Assembly (NCBI GenBank): GCA_900553055.1
Contig: USBV01000009.1
Location: 1 to 20,828, forward strand
Length of the DNA: 20,828 bases
Reading direction: 5' to 3'
Source: an uncultured Phascolarctobacterium sp.
GTDB taxonomy: Bacteria; Bacillota; Negativicutes; Acidaminococcales; Acidaminococcaceae
Part shown: positions 1 through 7,582 of the stretch, piece after piece
How the letters are laid out: each line of letters begins with the position of its first letter
Position numbering within the stretch: position 1 is the stretch's first letter
Program-made: the position numbers and the translations under genes
The notes under the pieces: generated by a model
Database searches by the model: none
What the model was told of the DNA's origin: nothing
Seen by the model: only the letters and a program-made list of their open reading frames with translations

Positions 1-1152
1 TTCACCATTCCCTTGATGAAGAAAACCGGTTATTCCAAGGAATTCGCTGGTGCTGTTGAATCCGCTGCTTCCGTTGGCGGTCAGCTGCTGCCGCCGATTA
101 TGGGCGCTGCAGCTTTCATTATGGCGGAAATGTTGGGCGTAAAATACTCCAATATTATCGTGTGGGCTGCGATTCCGGCTTTACTCTATTATTTGGGTAT
201 TATCATCCAAGTACAGCTGCGTGCTTCTAAGGATGGTCTGGTGGGCCTGCCGAAGGACCAGCTGCCGGTATTGAAGACTGTGTTGAATGCGCGTGGCCAT
301 TTGCTGCTGCCGGTATTCTTCCTGCTTTACATGCTGTTCTTCTCCGGTACCACCGTTGTTTATTCTGCAGTATTGACCATCGTAGTTACCGTTGTGGTAG
401 CCCAGCTGAAAAAGGATACGCGCATGAGCGTGAAGGATATGGTTGATGCCTTGGCTAATGGCGCGAAGCAGACTGTATCCGTAGCGATTGCCTGCGCCTG
501 CGTAGGTATCATCATCGGCGTATGCTCCAAGACCGGCTTTGGTCTGACCATGGCGAACACGATTATCGCCTTGGGCGGCACCAGCATTCTCTTCACGCTG
601 GTGTTCACCATGATTACCTGTATGATTCTGGGCATGGGCCTACCTTCCATCCCGGCATACATCATTACTGCGGCCATTGCTGCTCCGGCACTGGCTAAGC
701 TGGGTATCGCTCCGGCGGCTGCCCATATGTTCTCCTTCTATTATGCCATGTTTGCAAACCTCACTCCGCCTGTGGCGTTGGCGTCCTTTGCGGCAGCGGG
801 CCTCGGTGGCGGCGATCCGATGAAGACGGGCGTTGCCTCCGTGAAGCTGGCGATTGCGGGCTTTATCGTGCCGTTTATGTTCGTGTTCTCTCCCCAATTG
901 ATGCTTATTAACACCACCTTGGCAGAGGGCGCGTGGACGGCTGTAACGGCCTGCATCGGCGTATTTATGCTGGCAGTTGCTGTTGAAGGGTATTTCTGTG
1001 CGAAGGTTGCGGCTTGGTTGCGCTTGGTTATTTTGGTAGGCGCGCTGGGCTTGATGAACCCGGGCATGGTTACTGATGCTGTTGGTATTGCATGCTGCAT
1101 AGTGCTGTTCTTTATTCAGAAGAAGAAGGAAAAGGCCTTGAAGGCAGCATAA
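1..1152 (+). CDS. TRAP transporter fused permease (4TM/12TM), 3' part
   Basis: This is the C-terminal part of a fused DctQ-DctM permease of the TRAP family, which imports organic acids using a sodium or proton gradient and a periplasmic binding protein. The frame is open through the first base of the window (Phe-Thr-Ile-Pro before Leu-Met-Lys-Lys), so the gene starts upstream; the TTG at 13 is not a credible start. At least eight hydrophobic segments are visible. Family landmarks are IPLMKKTGY, GGQLLPPIMGAAAFIMAE near the left end and GMGLPSIPAYI in the middle. The protein ends with a short basic cytoplasmic tail (KKKEKALKAA). A strong terminator follows, so it is the last gene of its unit. 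The substrate cannot be read from this part; the binding-protein gene is probably upstream, outside the window. Confidence 0.9.
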   Translation, partial: FTIPLMKKTGYSKEFAGAVESAASVGGQLLPPIMGAAAFIMAEMLGVKYSNIIVWAAIPALLYYLGIIIQVQLRASKDGLVGLPKDQLPVLKTVLNARGHLLLPVFFLLYMLFFSGTTVVYSAVLTIVVTVVVAQLKKDTRMSVKDMVDALANGAKQTVSVAIACACVGIIIGVCSKTGFGLTMANTIIALGGTSILFTLVFTMITCMILGMGLPSIPAYIITAAIAAPALAKLGIAPAAAHMFSFYYAMFANLTPPVALASFAAAGLGGGDPMKTGVASVKLAIAGFIVPFMFVFSPQLMLINTTLAEGAWTAVTACIGVFMLAVAVEGYFCAKVAAWLRLVILVGALGLMNPGMVTDAVGIACCIVLFFIQKKKEKALKAA

Positions 1153-1175
1153 GTTTTATAGCTTTGTTAATTTTT

Positions 1176-1209
1176 AACCGTAGTATCGTTTTGGTACTAC
1201 GGTTTTTGT
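1176..1209 (+). terminator. Rho-independent terminator of the TRAP permease
   Basis: A 10-bp perfect stem (AACCGTAGTA at 1176-1185 with TACTACGGTT at 1195-1204) encloses a 9-nt loop and runs into a T-rich tail. It lies 24 bases after the permease stop. Confidence 0.9.
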
Positions 1210-1218
1210 TTTTAATTT

Positions 1219-1279
1219 CGTAATAAGTAATCATCATGCTCGCTTGAAATCACCGCGAGCATGATGCTTGCTTATTACG
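1219..1279. repeat. Long near-perfect inverted repeat between terminator and NamZ promoter
   Basis: Two 25-nt arms (1219-1243 and 1255-1279) are complementary except at two positions and are separated by 11 nt. The pairing can be extended a few bases outward with one more mismatch. There is no T-tract after it, and a good terminator already sits just upstream. It ends about 30 bases before the -10 box of the next gene. It could be a MITE or REP-like palindrome, or a large operator or 5' structure for the downstream gene. I see no second copy in the window. Confidence 0.8.
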
Positions 1280-1305
1280 AATTTCATATTCATGATTCTC
1301 ACTTA

Positions 1306-1314
1306 TGGTATAAT
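1306..1314 (+). promoter_or_regulatory. Extended -10 promoter of the NamZ-family gene
   Basis: TATAAT at 1309-1314 is preceded by TGG, giving a TGnTATAAT extended -10. No good -35 box is visible at 16-18 bp, which fits an extended -10 promoter. The start codon lies 30 nt further on, with AAAGGAGA at 1329-1336 as ribosome binding site. Confidence 0.65.
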
Positions 1315-1343
1315 AGTATGATAGAACCAAAGGAGAACCGAAC

Positions 1344-2579
1344 ATGTTAAGAAAGATTTTACTGTTATTATTGTGTATAGTGGTTTTGAGTGGCTGCATG
1401 CTCACAAACGCAAAGAAAATGGATGTTGAGAAGTCGTCTAGTAAGGTGGTACTGGGCATCGAAAGGGTTACCGAGCCTGAGTTCAGCAAGTTATTTAAAG
1501 GCAAACGTTTAGGCCTTTTCACCAACCAAACGGGCGTGGATAGCATGCTGCGCTCCAGCGTGGACATTTTGCGGGGGCAATACAATTTGAGCGCCATTTT
1601 TGTTCCGGAGCATGGCCTTTATGGCGCTGTTACTGCTGGCGAAAAGTTTAACGATAGCCAGTATCAGAACATTCCTGTGCTTAGCTTGTACGGCGCAAGC
1701 CGTCGTCCCAGCAAAGAAATGCTGGATAAAATCGATACCATGGTGGTGGATATTCAGGATGTGGGCGTACGCCACTACACCTATTTCTCCTCGCTAGCCT
1801 ATATCATGGAGGCCTGCGCTAAGTATAATAAGGAGGTCGTGGTGCTGGACCGTCCTAATCCCTTGGGCGATAAAATCCAGGGTCCGGTGCTTAAGCCAGA
1901 GTACGCAACGTTCATTGGCCTTTATTCCATACCTCTGCGTCACGGCTTCACCATCGGCGAATTTGCACGCTACATCAATAAGGAAGAGAGCATCAATTGT
2001 CAGCTTGAGGTAGTGCCTATGCGCAATTATAGAGCTAGCATGGATTGGGATGCAACAGGCCTGCCCTGGGTACAGACCTCGCCCCGCATTCCCACCGCCG
2101 AGTGCGCCTATTTATACTGCATCACCGGCAGTCTGGGTAATGGCAACCTTTCCGTGGGCATCGGCACGGGCAAGCCCTTTCATTTTGTGGGCGCGCCCTT
2201 CATGGATGCAGCGCAGGTTAAGCAGGCCTTGGATGCTCAAAATCTGCCTGGCATCGGCTTTCGTGCGGCGGTCTTTACTCCGGAAGCAGGTGCCTACGCA
2301 GGGAAGCTGGTCCACGGCGTAGAAATTTATGTGTTGGATAAGGGGCAGGCCAATCTGGCGGAAGCGGGCTATGTAATTTTGCAAACACTGCGCCAGCTTT
2401 ACCCCGATTTAATTACATTTAAGGAGAGAGGTTATGGGCTAAAGGGTTATAAAATTGATACTAATTTGGGTGAAAGCAGCGCTAGAGAAAATGTGCCAGC
2501 GCAGGATGTCTTTCCTCGTTGGCAGCAGGAAGCTAAAGATTTTGCCAAAAAAGCCAAGCCCTACAAGCTTTACCGATAA
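1344..2579 (+). CDS. NamZ-family (DUF1343) exo-beta-N-acetylmuramidase lipoprotein
   Basis: This is a 411-aa protein of the DUF1343/NamZ family, whose characterised members remove N-acetylmuramic acid from the non-reducing end of peptidoglycan fragments. It probably works in cell-wall turnover or muropeptide salvage at the outer face of the membrane. The N-terminus is a lipoprotein signal: MLRKI, a leucine-rich stretch and an LSGC lipobox with Cys18 as lipidation site. Family hallmarks follow: GKRLGLFTNQTGVD, FVPEHGLYG, the YGASRRPSKEML turn, VVDIQDVGVRHYTYFSSL, VLDRPNPLG and LGNGNLSVGIGTGKPF. Length is normal for the family. ATG1344 is fixed by AAAGGAGA eight bases upstream. It stands alone between its own promoter and a bidirectional terminator. 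Muramidase activity is inferred from the family. Confidence 0.9.
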   Translation: MLRKILLLLLCIVVLSGCMLTNAKKMDVEKSSSKVVLGIERVTEPEFSKLFKGKRLGLFTNQTGVDSMLRSSVDILRGQYNLSAIFVPEHGLYGAVTAGEKFNDSQYQNIPVLSLYGASRRPSKEMLDKIDTMVVDIQDVGVRHYTYFSSLAYIMEACAKYNKEVVVLDRPNPLGDKIQGPVLKPEYATFIGLYSIPLRHGFTIGEFARYINKEESINCQLEVVPMRNYRASMDWDATGLPWVQTSPRIPTAECAYLYCITGSLGNGNLSVGIGTGKPFHFVGAPFMDAAQVKQALDAQNLPGIGFRAAVFTPEAGAYAGKLVHGVEIYVLDKGQANLAEAGYVILQTLRQLYPDLITFKERGYGLKGYKIDTNLGESSARENVPAQDVFPRWQQEAKDFAKKAKPYKLYR

Positions 2580-2610
2580 ACATAATGAATTGATGTAGCA
2601 TTGGCAAGAA

Positions 2611-2652
2611 AAAAAGGCTGTCCCACCGAAGTGGGGCAGCCGTAAATTTTTT
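2611..2652. terminator. Bidirectional terminator between convergent genes
   Basis: An 11-bp stem (2616-2626 with 2631-2641, one G-U pair) has a CGAA tetraloop. It is flanked by an A-run on the left and TTTTTT at 2647-2652 on the right, so it can stop transcription from both the NamZ gene (+) and the carbonic anhydrase gene (-). Confidence 0.92.
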
Positions 2653-2683
2653 AGAGGAAATTGGAAATCTTTTATTCTATATA

Positions 2684-3235
2684 TTAAACAATCTTTTCAC
2701 CGTGGTAGCTTTCGCCGCCGCCATTGGGCAGCAAGCCGTAGCGCTCGGTCCACAGAGTTTTATATTTAATAGCTTGGGCGTGAATGGAAGCCAAGCCCTT
2801 TTCGTCCAAGGTTTTGATAACCTTAGCGGGGATGCCGGCAACGAGGGAGTTGGGTGGAACAATGGTGCCCTTGGTTACTACTGCACCGGCAGCAACGATG
2901 GAGCCCTTGCCAATAATAGCGCCGTCCAAAACGGTGGAATGCATACCAATTAAGCAGTGGTCCTCAACGGTGCAGGCATGCAGCAGAGCGCAGTGACCAA
3001 CGGTTACATAATCGCCTACGATGCAGGCATAATTATCGGCAACGTGCAGCACGCTGTTGTCTTGAATATTGCTATAGCGGCCAACTTCGATGCGGTTTAC
3101 GTCGCCACGAATGGTTACGCCCGGCCATACGCTGGCATATTCCTTAATTTCAACCTTACCAATCAACGTAGCAGTGTTAAAAGCATAAGCCTTTTCGTCA
3201 ATTTTGGGAGCTTGTCCTTCAAATTTAAAAATCAT
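2684..3235 (-). CDS. Gamma-class carbonic anhydrase-like hexapeptide protein (YrdA/PaaY family)
   Basis: This 183-aa cytosolic protein of the left-handed beta-helix gamma carbonic anhydrase family probably binds a metal as a trimer; several family members hydrate CO2 and others have unknown roles. The three expected metal histidines are present as H64 (NSVLH), H81 (VGH) and H86 (LLH). R43 and D45 (RGDVN) and Q58-D59 (NIQDN) are also conserved. Hexapeptide turns run from about residue 20 to 135, followed by a C-terminal helix. The usual IGMGA stretch reads IGMHS here, a modest deviation near the active site. The start is set by GGGGAAAG just upstream of ATG3235. A sigma-70 type promoter lies at 3300-3327, so it is probably a single-gene unit. 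Catalytic activity is not proven by sequence. Confidence 0.9.
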   Translation of the reverse strand: MIFKFEGQAPKIDEKAYAFNTATLIGKVEIKEYASVWPGVTIRGDVNRIEVGRYSNIQDNSVLHVADNYACIVGDYVTVGHCALLHACTVEDHCLIGMHSTVLDGAIIGKGSIVAAGAVVTKGTIVPPNSLVAGIPAKVIKTLDEKGLASIHAQAIKYKTLWTERYGLLPNGGGESYHGEKIV

Positions 3236-3299
3236 GATCTTTCCCCACTTTCAAAAAATAGTAATTGAATACAAGTGCAGTAATCTTAGCTACACCTTA

Positions 3300-3327
3300 A
3301 TTATATATAACTAGAGGCTAAAGTCAA
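3300..3327 (-). promoter_or_regulatory. Sigma-70 type promoter for the carbonic anhydrase gene
   Basis: On the minus strand a TTGACT -35 (3322-3327) and a perfect TATAAT -10 (3300-3305) are 16 bp apart, about 65 nt before the start codon. Confidence 0.75.
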
Positions 3328-3387
3328 GCATGTTCACATTTAAATCATACTACTTCACAGTAATTTCGCAGATTGTGGCGCTAACGC

Positions 3388-3417
3388 TTGCATAGAGAGG
3401 GTAAAAAGTCTTATAAT
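3388..3417 (+). promoter_or_regulatory. Sigma-70 type promoter for the TVP38 to FAH operon
   Basis: TTGCAT (3388-3393) and TATAAT (3412-3417) are 18 bp apart. The start codon at 3441 follows, with AAAGGA at 3430-3435. It diverges from the carbonic anhydrase promoter. Confidence 0.7.
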
Positions 3418-3440
3418 TAAGATGGATAGAAAGGATTTTT

Positions 3441-4115
3441 ATGAAAAGAGCTACTATTTATTTGTTATTACGCTTGGTGGCGTATCTAGTTTTACTGGGA
3501 TTAGTTATTTATGGCTTATATGCTTCCCCTTATAATCCCCATCCTCAATCGGCGGAGGATATTCGGCGCTGGGTGATGGGCTTTGGCGTGTGGGCGCCGT
3601 TGATTTATGTAGGCGTTTATACGATTAGGCCCCTGCTGTTTTTCCCTACGCTGTTGTTGAATTTGAGCGCAGGAGTGCTTTTTGGGCCGTGGCTGGGTAT
3701 TATCTTTTTGCTGCTGGGTGGATTTGGCTGCGCCACGCTGTGCTACTTTTTGGGGCGCTTTGGTGGCGGCAATTGGCTTCTGCGCCATTTTGGTGGCAGC
3801 TGGGGTGAGCGTCTTACCGCTTATTTAGTAGGCGAGGGCAGCTTTACGAAGATGCTGTGGCTGCGTACCGTGCCCATTTTTCCCTATGACCCCGTGAGCA
3901 TTATTGCCGGCAGCGTGCGCTTGCCCTTTAAAATTTATGGTGGGGCGACTTGTTTGGGCATGCTCCCCGGTGCGATTGCCTATAATTTTTTGGCTGATTC
4001 CTTTGGTACATCCCGCTTTTATATGGCGGTTGTAGTGACGATTTTGGCTTTTGGTGTGCCACTTTTATTGTGGAAGAAAGGTCGTGACATAAATGGCAAA
4101 AAATACAGAGATTGA
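3441..4115 (+). CDS. TVP38/TMEM64 family (SNARE-associated / DedA-like) membrane protein
   Basis: This 224-aa integral membrane protein of the VTT-domain (PF09335) superfamily has relatives implicated in lipid scrambling or membrane homeostasis; the exact role of bacterial TVP38 proteins is unsettled. It has an N-terminal TM helix (about 8-28), a re-entrant hydrophobic block from about 50 to 105, the signature LWLRTVPIFPYDPVSIIAGS in the second half and a final TM helix before a basic tail. The first gene after the 3388-3417 promoter, it overlaps the next gene by 23 nt, so the two are probably translationally coupled. Confidence 0.88.
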   Translation: MKRATIYLLLRLVAYLVLLGLVIYGLYASPYNPHPQSAEDIRRWVMGFGVWAPLIYVGVYTIRPLLFFPTLLLNLSAGVLFGPWLGIIFLLLGGFGCATLCYFLGRFGGGNWLLRHFGGSWGERLTAYLVGEGSFTKMLWLRTVPIFPYDPVSIIAGSVRLPFKIYGGATCLGMLPGAIAYNFLADSFGTSRFYMAVVVTILAFGVPLLLWKKGRDINGKKYRD

Positions 4116-5445
4116 ATTGAAGCTGGTAGTGAGCAAGGATAATTTGAAAAAGCTTTTAGCGTTGGACTGTGTAGCTAAGGCTGTGCGCGAGGGCAGCATG
4201 CAAAAGCGCAAGCTGGTGAGCAGCTATTATGATACGGAGGATTTGGCCTTCAAGCGTCAGGGGATTGCCTATAGAGTGCGCTCTAAGGGAGATGGCACCT
4301 ATGAAGCCACGGTGAAGACCCGCATCGCCAACGGAGCAGGGCTCAGCGAGCGAGTAGAGCTGAATCTGCCCCTCTCCAGTACTCGGGCTAAATTGGATGG
4401 CTTTGCTGAGCTGGGATTGGGCTTTGAGCTTAGCGAATTGGCGCCCAACGGTGTTAGTAAGCTGTTCACTGTCACCGTGCAGCGTACAACCTATATTCTT
4501 GATTTAGAGGGCGCAGTGGCGGAGCTTGCCATTGACCACGGTAAGATTACTGCCGCTAAGGATAGCACTGACGCCATTGATGAGGTAGAAATTGAGTTAT
4601 TAGAGGGCGACAAGGGAGCCCTTTTGGACTTGGCTGCGGCTATCGCGTCTCAGGTGCCTGTTTTTGTGGAAAAACGCAGTAAATTTGTGCGTGGATTGGC
4701 CCTGCGCGGAATTATGGCTGATGTTGCGCCCGTTAAGGAAAAGCTGGGTAATGGTTTAGTGAAGGACGAGCTGCAGGCTGCTATCGCTGGTCATGGCGAG
4801 CAGCTGCTGGGACTGCAGCAGGAGCTGCAGCAAAATATTAGCGATAAGCTGCTTAAAAATTTGAAGCGTGAGCTTGTGCTGCTGCGGAGCTTGGCCGCTG
4901 TGGCGCAAGCAGGCAGCTACGAGCGCCTGGAGGAGCTGCTCAAGCTGGTGGAGGATGTGCGCAGCCTGCTGGCATTGCAGGCTTTGTGGCAGCGCATTAT
5001 GGCTAAGGGCAAGCTGGAGCGCAACTCGCTGCAAAAGAAGCTATCTGCGGAGACTAAGGATCGCGTAACTACGCTGCAAGTATCAGCTGCTGATGGTTGC
5101 TTTACGGAGGTTGTTTTCGCTTTGGCGAGCATGGTTTACAAGGCAGATCTGGCGGAGGAGATTGCGGATGTAAGCATTAAGGCTGCTGTAAAGCAATGGC
5201 AGCAGAAGCTGACCGAGTCCGATTTAAGTGCTGCCGAAAATATCTGCGCCTTAGCGCGCTGCTGCAATGTGAAGGCTGCTGTGAAGGCGGCCGAGGCAGT
5301 GAAAAAGCAGCGTCGCCAGCTCAATAAGCAGGCTGTTTTAGCGGCTTGGCAGGAGCAGCTGCAGGCTATTTGCGAGGCTAGCACAAGTAAATTGGTGTAC
5401 CGCGAAGCAGGCATGGTTTTAGGTTATATATTAGCGAAAAATTGA
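4093..5445 (+). CDS. CYTH domain protein with a degenerate CHAD-like C-terminus
   Basis: This 450-aa protein has a CYTH (triphosphate tunnel) domain at about 4-205: EIELK at residues 6-10, YYDTEDLAFKRQGIAYRVR, a TVKTR strand, then VEIELLEG and EKRSKFVRG. Family members hydrolyse inorganic tripolyphosphate or other triphosphates with Mg2+. The C-terminal half (about 225-450) is all helical and sits where a CHAD domain normally lies, with blocks such as KNLKRELVLLRSL and a RQL-rich tail. It has almost none of the conserved histidines that let CHAD domains bind polyphosphate, so that function is doubtful. ATG4093 lies inside the previous gene, with AGAAAGG upstream. A role in polyphosphate or triphosphate metabolism is inferred. 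Confidence 0.85.
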   Translation: MAKNTEIELKLVVSKDNLKKLLALDCVAKAVREGSMQKRKLVSSYYDTEDLAFKRQGIAYRVRSKGDGTYEATVKTRIANGAGLSERVELNLPLSSTRAKLDGFAELGLGFELSELAPNGVSKLFTVTVQRTTYILDLEGAVAELAIDHGKITAAKDSTDAIDEVEIELLEGDKGALLDLAAAIASQVPVFVEKRSKFVRGLALRGIMADVAPVKEKLGNGLVKDELQAAIAGHGEQLLGLQQELQQNISDKLLKNLKRELVLLRSLAAVAQAGSYERLEELLKLVEDVRSLLALQALWQRIMAKGKLERNSLQKKLSAETKDRVTTLQVSAADGCFTEVVFALASMVYKADLAEEIADVSIKAAVKQWQQKLTESDLSAAENICALARCCNVKAAVKAAEAVKKQRRQLNKQAVLAAWQEQLQAICEASTSKLVYREAGMVLGYILAKN

Positions 5446-5488
5446 GCTATTTACAGCAGCTTGTGCGCGAGCATAGAGAGAATTGTAT

Positions 5489-5495
5489 AAGGAGG
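5489..5495 (+). promoter_or_regulatory. Strong ribosome binding site of the diaminopropionate ammonia-lyase gene
   Basis: AAGGAGG lies seven bases before ATG5503 and fixes that start. It is the strongest ribosome binding site in the operon besides the one at 7571. Confidence 0.8.
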
Positions 5496-5502
5496 ACGCA
5501 AA

Positions 5503-6714
5503 ATGCAGGACTTTCATCTGGTGCATTTACCTCATAAAAGCAAATATGGTGCAGTGCAAACAGAGTACTTTGGCTTGGAGCAGGCCCAAAAAGTTCGTAG
5601 CTTTCACCAAAGCTTTGACGAGTACAGCATTACGCCTTTAGTGCAGCTTAATGCTTTAGCGCAGGAGCTGGGCGTGAAGGGCATCTATGTGAAGGACGAA
5701 AGCTATCGCTTTGGCTTAAATGCCTTCAAGGTTTTGGGCGGCAGCTATGCTATTGCCCGGGAAATAGGGAGCCGCATTGGCCTTGCAGAAGCAGAAATGA
5801 CTTTAGCGCGACTGCTTGCACCCGAGGTGAAGGAGCGCTTAGGCACGCTGACCTTTGTTACCGCTACCGATGGCAATCATGGCCGGGGCGTGGCTTGGAC
5901 GGCGCAGCGCTTGGGGCACAGGGCAGTAGTCTTTATGCCCAAGGGCACGGCAGCGGAGCGCTTAGAAAATATTCGTAAGCTGGGCGCGGAAGCCAGCATT
6001 ACCGACTTTAACTATGACGACAGCGTGCGCTTAGCGCGTCAATACGCCGCAGAGCACGAAGGCATTGTCGTACAGGATACCTCTTGGGAGGGCTACGAGG
6101 ATGTGCCCCTGCATATCATGCAGGGTTACACTACGATTGGTGCCGAAATTGTAGAGCAGCTCAAGGCTTACGGCGACGTAAAGCCCACCCATGTATTTTT
6201 ACAAGCAGGCGTGGGCGCCATGGCAGGGGCCATGGCGGGCTTTATTGCCGATTACTATAAGGAGGCGCGGCCTATTATCACCATCGTGGAGCCTAATGAG
6301 GCGGACTGCTTATACCGTACTGCTTTAGCCAACGACGGTGAGCTGCATATAGTGACCGGAGCTTTAGATTCGATGATGGCGGGGCTGTGCTGCGGTGAGC
6401 CCTGCAGTATAGGCTGGCAGCAGCTAGCTGCCTACGCCGATAATTTTGTCGCCATGCCTGATAAGGCTGCTGCCTTGGGCATGCGCGTGCTGGGTAATCC
6501 AGTAGGCAGCGACGCTGCTGTGGTGAGCGGCGAAAGCGGCGCTGCAGGCTTGGGCCTGGCTGTGGCTGCGCTCAGGGAGCGCGAGCTGGCTCAGCTCAAA
6601 GCTAGCCTGCGGCTGGACGCTGAGTCCGTTGTGTTGTGTATATCCACCGAGGGGGCCACGGATGTGGCCAATTATCGGCGGATAATGTGGGAAGGAGCAT
6701 TAAACTGGAAATAA
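5503..6714 (+). CDS. dpaL: Diaminopropionate ammonia-lyase
   Basis: This 403-aa PLP enzyme of fold type II degrades 2,3-diaminopropionate (both enantiomers in characterised homologues) to pyruvate and two ammonia in the cytosol. The PLP-binding lysine is Lys76 in LNAFKVLGGSYA, the position typical of the family. TATDGNHGRGVAWTAQRLG is the asparagine loop for the PLP ring, QAGVGAMAGAMAG the glycine-rich phosphate loop, and STEGATD near the C-terminus matches the family end. Length is as expected (about 400 aa). It is in an operon with a polysaccharide deacetylase starting one base after its stop and an FAH-family hydrolase, suggesting catabolic use of amino-acid-like substrates. Assignment is by strong resemblance over the whole length. 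Confidence 0.92.
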   Translation: MQDFHLVHLPHKSKYGAVQTEYFGLEQAQKVRSFHQSFDEYSITPLVQLNALAQELGVKGIYVKDESYRFGLNAFKVLGGSYAIAREIGSRIGLAEAEMTLARLLAPEVKERLGTLTFVTATDGNHGRGVAWTAQRLGHRAVVFMPKGTAAERLENIRKLGAEASITDFNYDDSVRLARQYAAEHEGIVVQDTSWEGYEDVPLHIMQGYTTIGAEIVEQLKAYGDVKPTHVFLQAGVGAMAGAMAGFIADYYKEARPIITIVEPNEADCLYRTALANDGELHIVTGALDSMMAGLCCGEPCSIGWQQLAAYADNFVAMPDKAAALGMRVLGNPVGSDAAVVSGESGAAGLGLAVAALRERELAQLKASLRLDAESVVLCISTEGATDVANYRRIMWEGALNWK

Positions 6715-6715
6715 A

Positions 6716-7561
6716 ATGAAGAGTTTAGGGAAGAAGCTTTTAGCTATATTAGGTGGAGTTTTGCTGGTATTGGCAGGCGCTTGGCTGTGGCTGCGCCATG
6801 ATTACACTAGCTATTGCGCTAGCGGTGGCTTTGTATTGGAATATCATGCCATTGGCAGCCATCCTGACTGGCCACAGGGCATGGTCATCGCTCCGGCTAC
6901 CTTTGAAAAGCATTTGCAATATATGCAGGAAAATGGCTATCACATGGTCACTGTGGCCGAGCTGGCTGAGCGGCTCACGAGCGGCAAGCCCATGGATAAA
7001 TATATTGCGCTAAGCTTTGATGATGGCTATACCGATAATTATACCGAGGCCTTTCCGCTGCTCAAAAAATATGGCGCGCGGGGCACGTTTGCTGTTATCA
7101 ACAGCAAAATCGGCGGTAAAATTTATATGAATGCCAAGCAGCTCAAGGAGATGCAGGTGGCAGGCATGGAAATCGCTTCCCATACCTTCAGTCACAACCG
7201 TTTAGAGGACATCGACTCTGTTTATCTTGATTGGGAGATTGGCGTTTCTAAATATGATTTAGAAAAACGACTGCTGCCCAAGGATGCAACTGTTAAAACC
7301 TTGGCCTATCCCTGCGGTAGCTACAACGAGCAGTGCATTGCTAAGCTCAAGCAGTTTGGCTATGTGGCAGCGCTCACAGGTAACGAATTTTTAAATACGC
7401 CGCAGCATTTTAAGGAGCATCCGATGGAGATGTGTCGCCTGATTATTATGGACGATGGCAAAAATCCGTATACCTTTGCTAGCCTCCTGCACAAGGGCTA
7501 TTGGCGCAGCTATTTAAAGGACAGGGGCATTGATATTAGGCGCTTTGAAAATTTTCTATAA
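6716..7561 (+). CDS. Membrane-anchored polysaccharide deacetylase (NodB domain)
   Basis: This 281-aa member of carbohydrate esterase family 4 removes N- or O-acetyl groups from cell-surface glycans in a metal-dependent reaction. An N-terminal hydrophobic helix (about 6-26, with Lys before it) places the catalytic domain outside the membrane. Motif 1 is SFDDGYTDN (Asp102 and Asp103), motif 2 HTFSH (His156 and His160 as metal ligands), and motif 3 appears as AYPCGSYN around 198-204. The start lies one base after the dpaL stop with no close strong ribosome binding site; GAAGGAG is about 18 bases upstream, so coupling to dpaL translation is likely. The substrate is unknown; peptidoglycan or a surface polysaccharide is possible. 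Confidence 0.9.
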   Translation: MKSLGKKLLAILGGVLLVLAGAWLWLRHDYTSYCASGGFVLEYHAIGSHPDWPQGMVIAPATFEKHLQYMQENGYHMVTVAELAERLTSGKPMDKYIALSFDDGYTDNYTEAFPLLKKYGARGTFAVINSKIGGKIYMNAKQLKEMQVAGMEIASHTFSHNRLEDIDSVYLDWEIGVSKYDLEKRLLPKDATVKTLAYPCGSYNEQCIAKLKQFGYVAALTGNEFLNTPQHFKEHPMEMCRLIIMDDGKNPYTFASLLHKGYWRSYLKDRGIDIRRFENFL

Positions 7562-7582
7562 GCTGTTTTGAGGAGGAAATTT

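Noticed and set aside
1250..1597. Minus-strand frame over the palindrome and the NamZ start
   Set aside because: It overlaps a clear promoter, lipoprotein signal and palindrome on the other strand and has no family resemblance.
7568..7582. Earlier TTG start for the FAH-family gene
   Set aside because: It would place the start on its own AGGAGG ribosome binding site; ATG7583 is correctly spaced.
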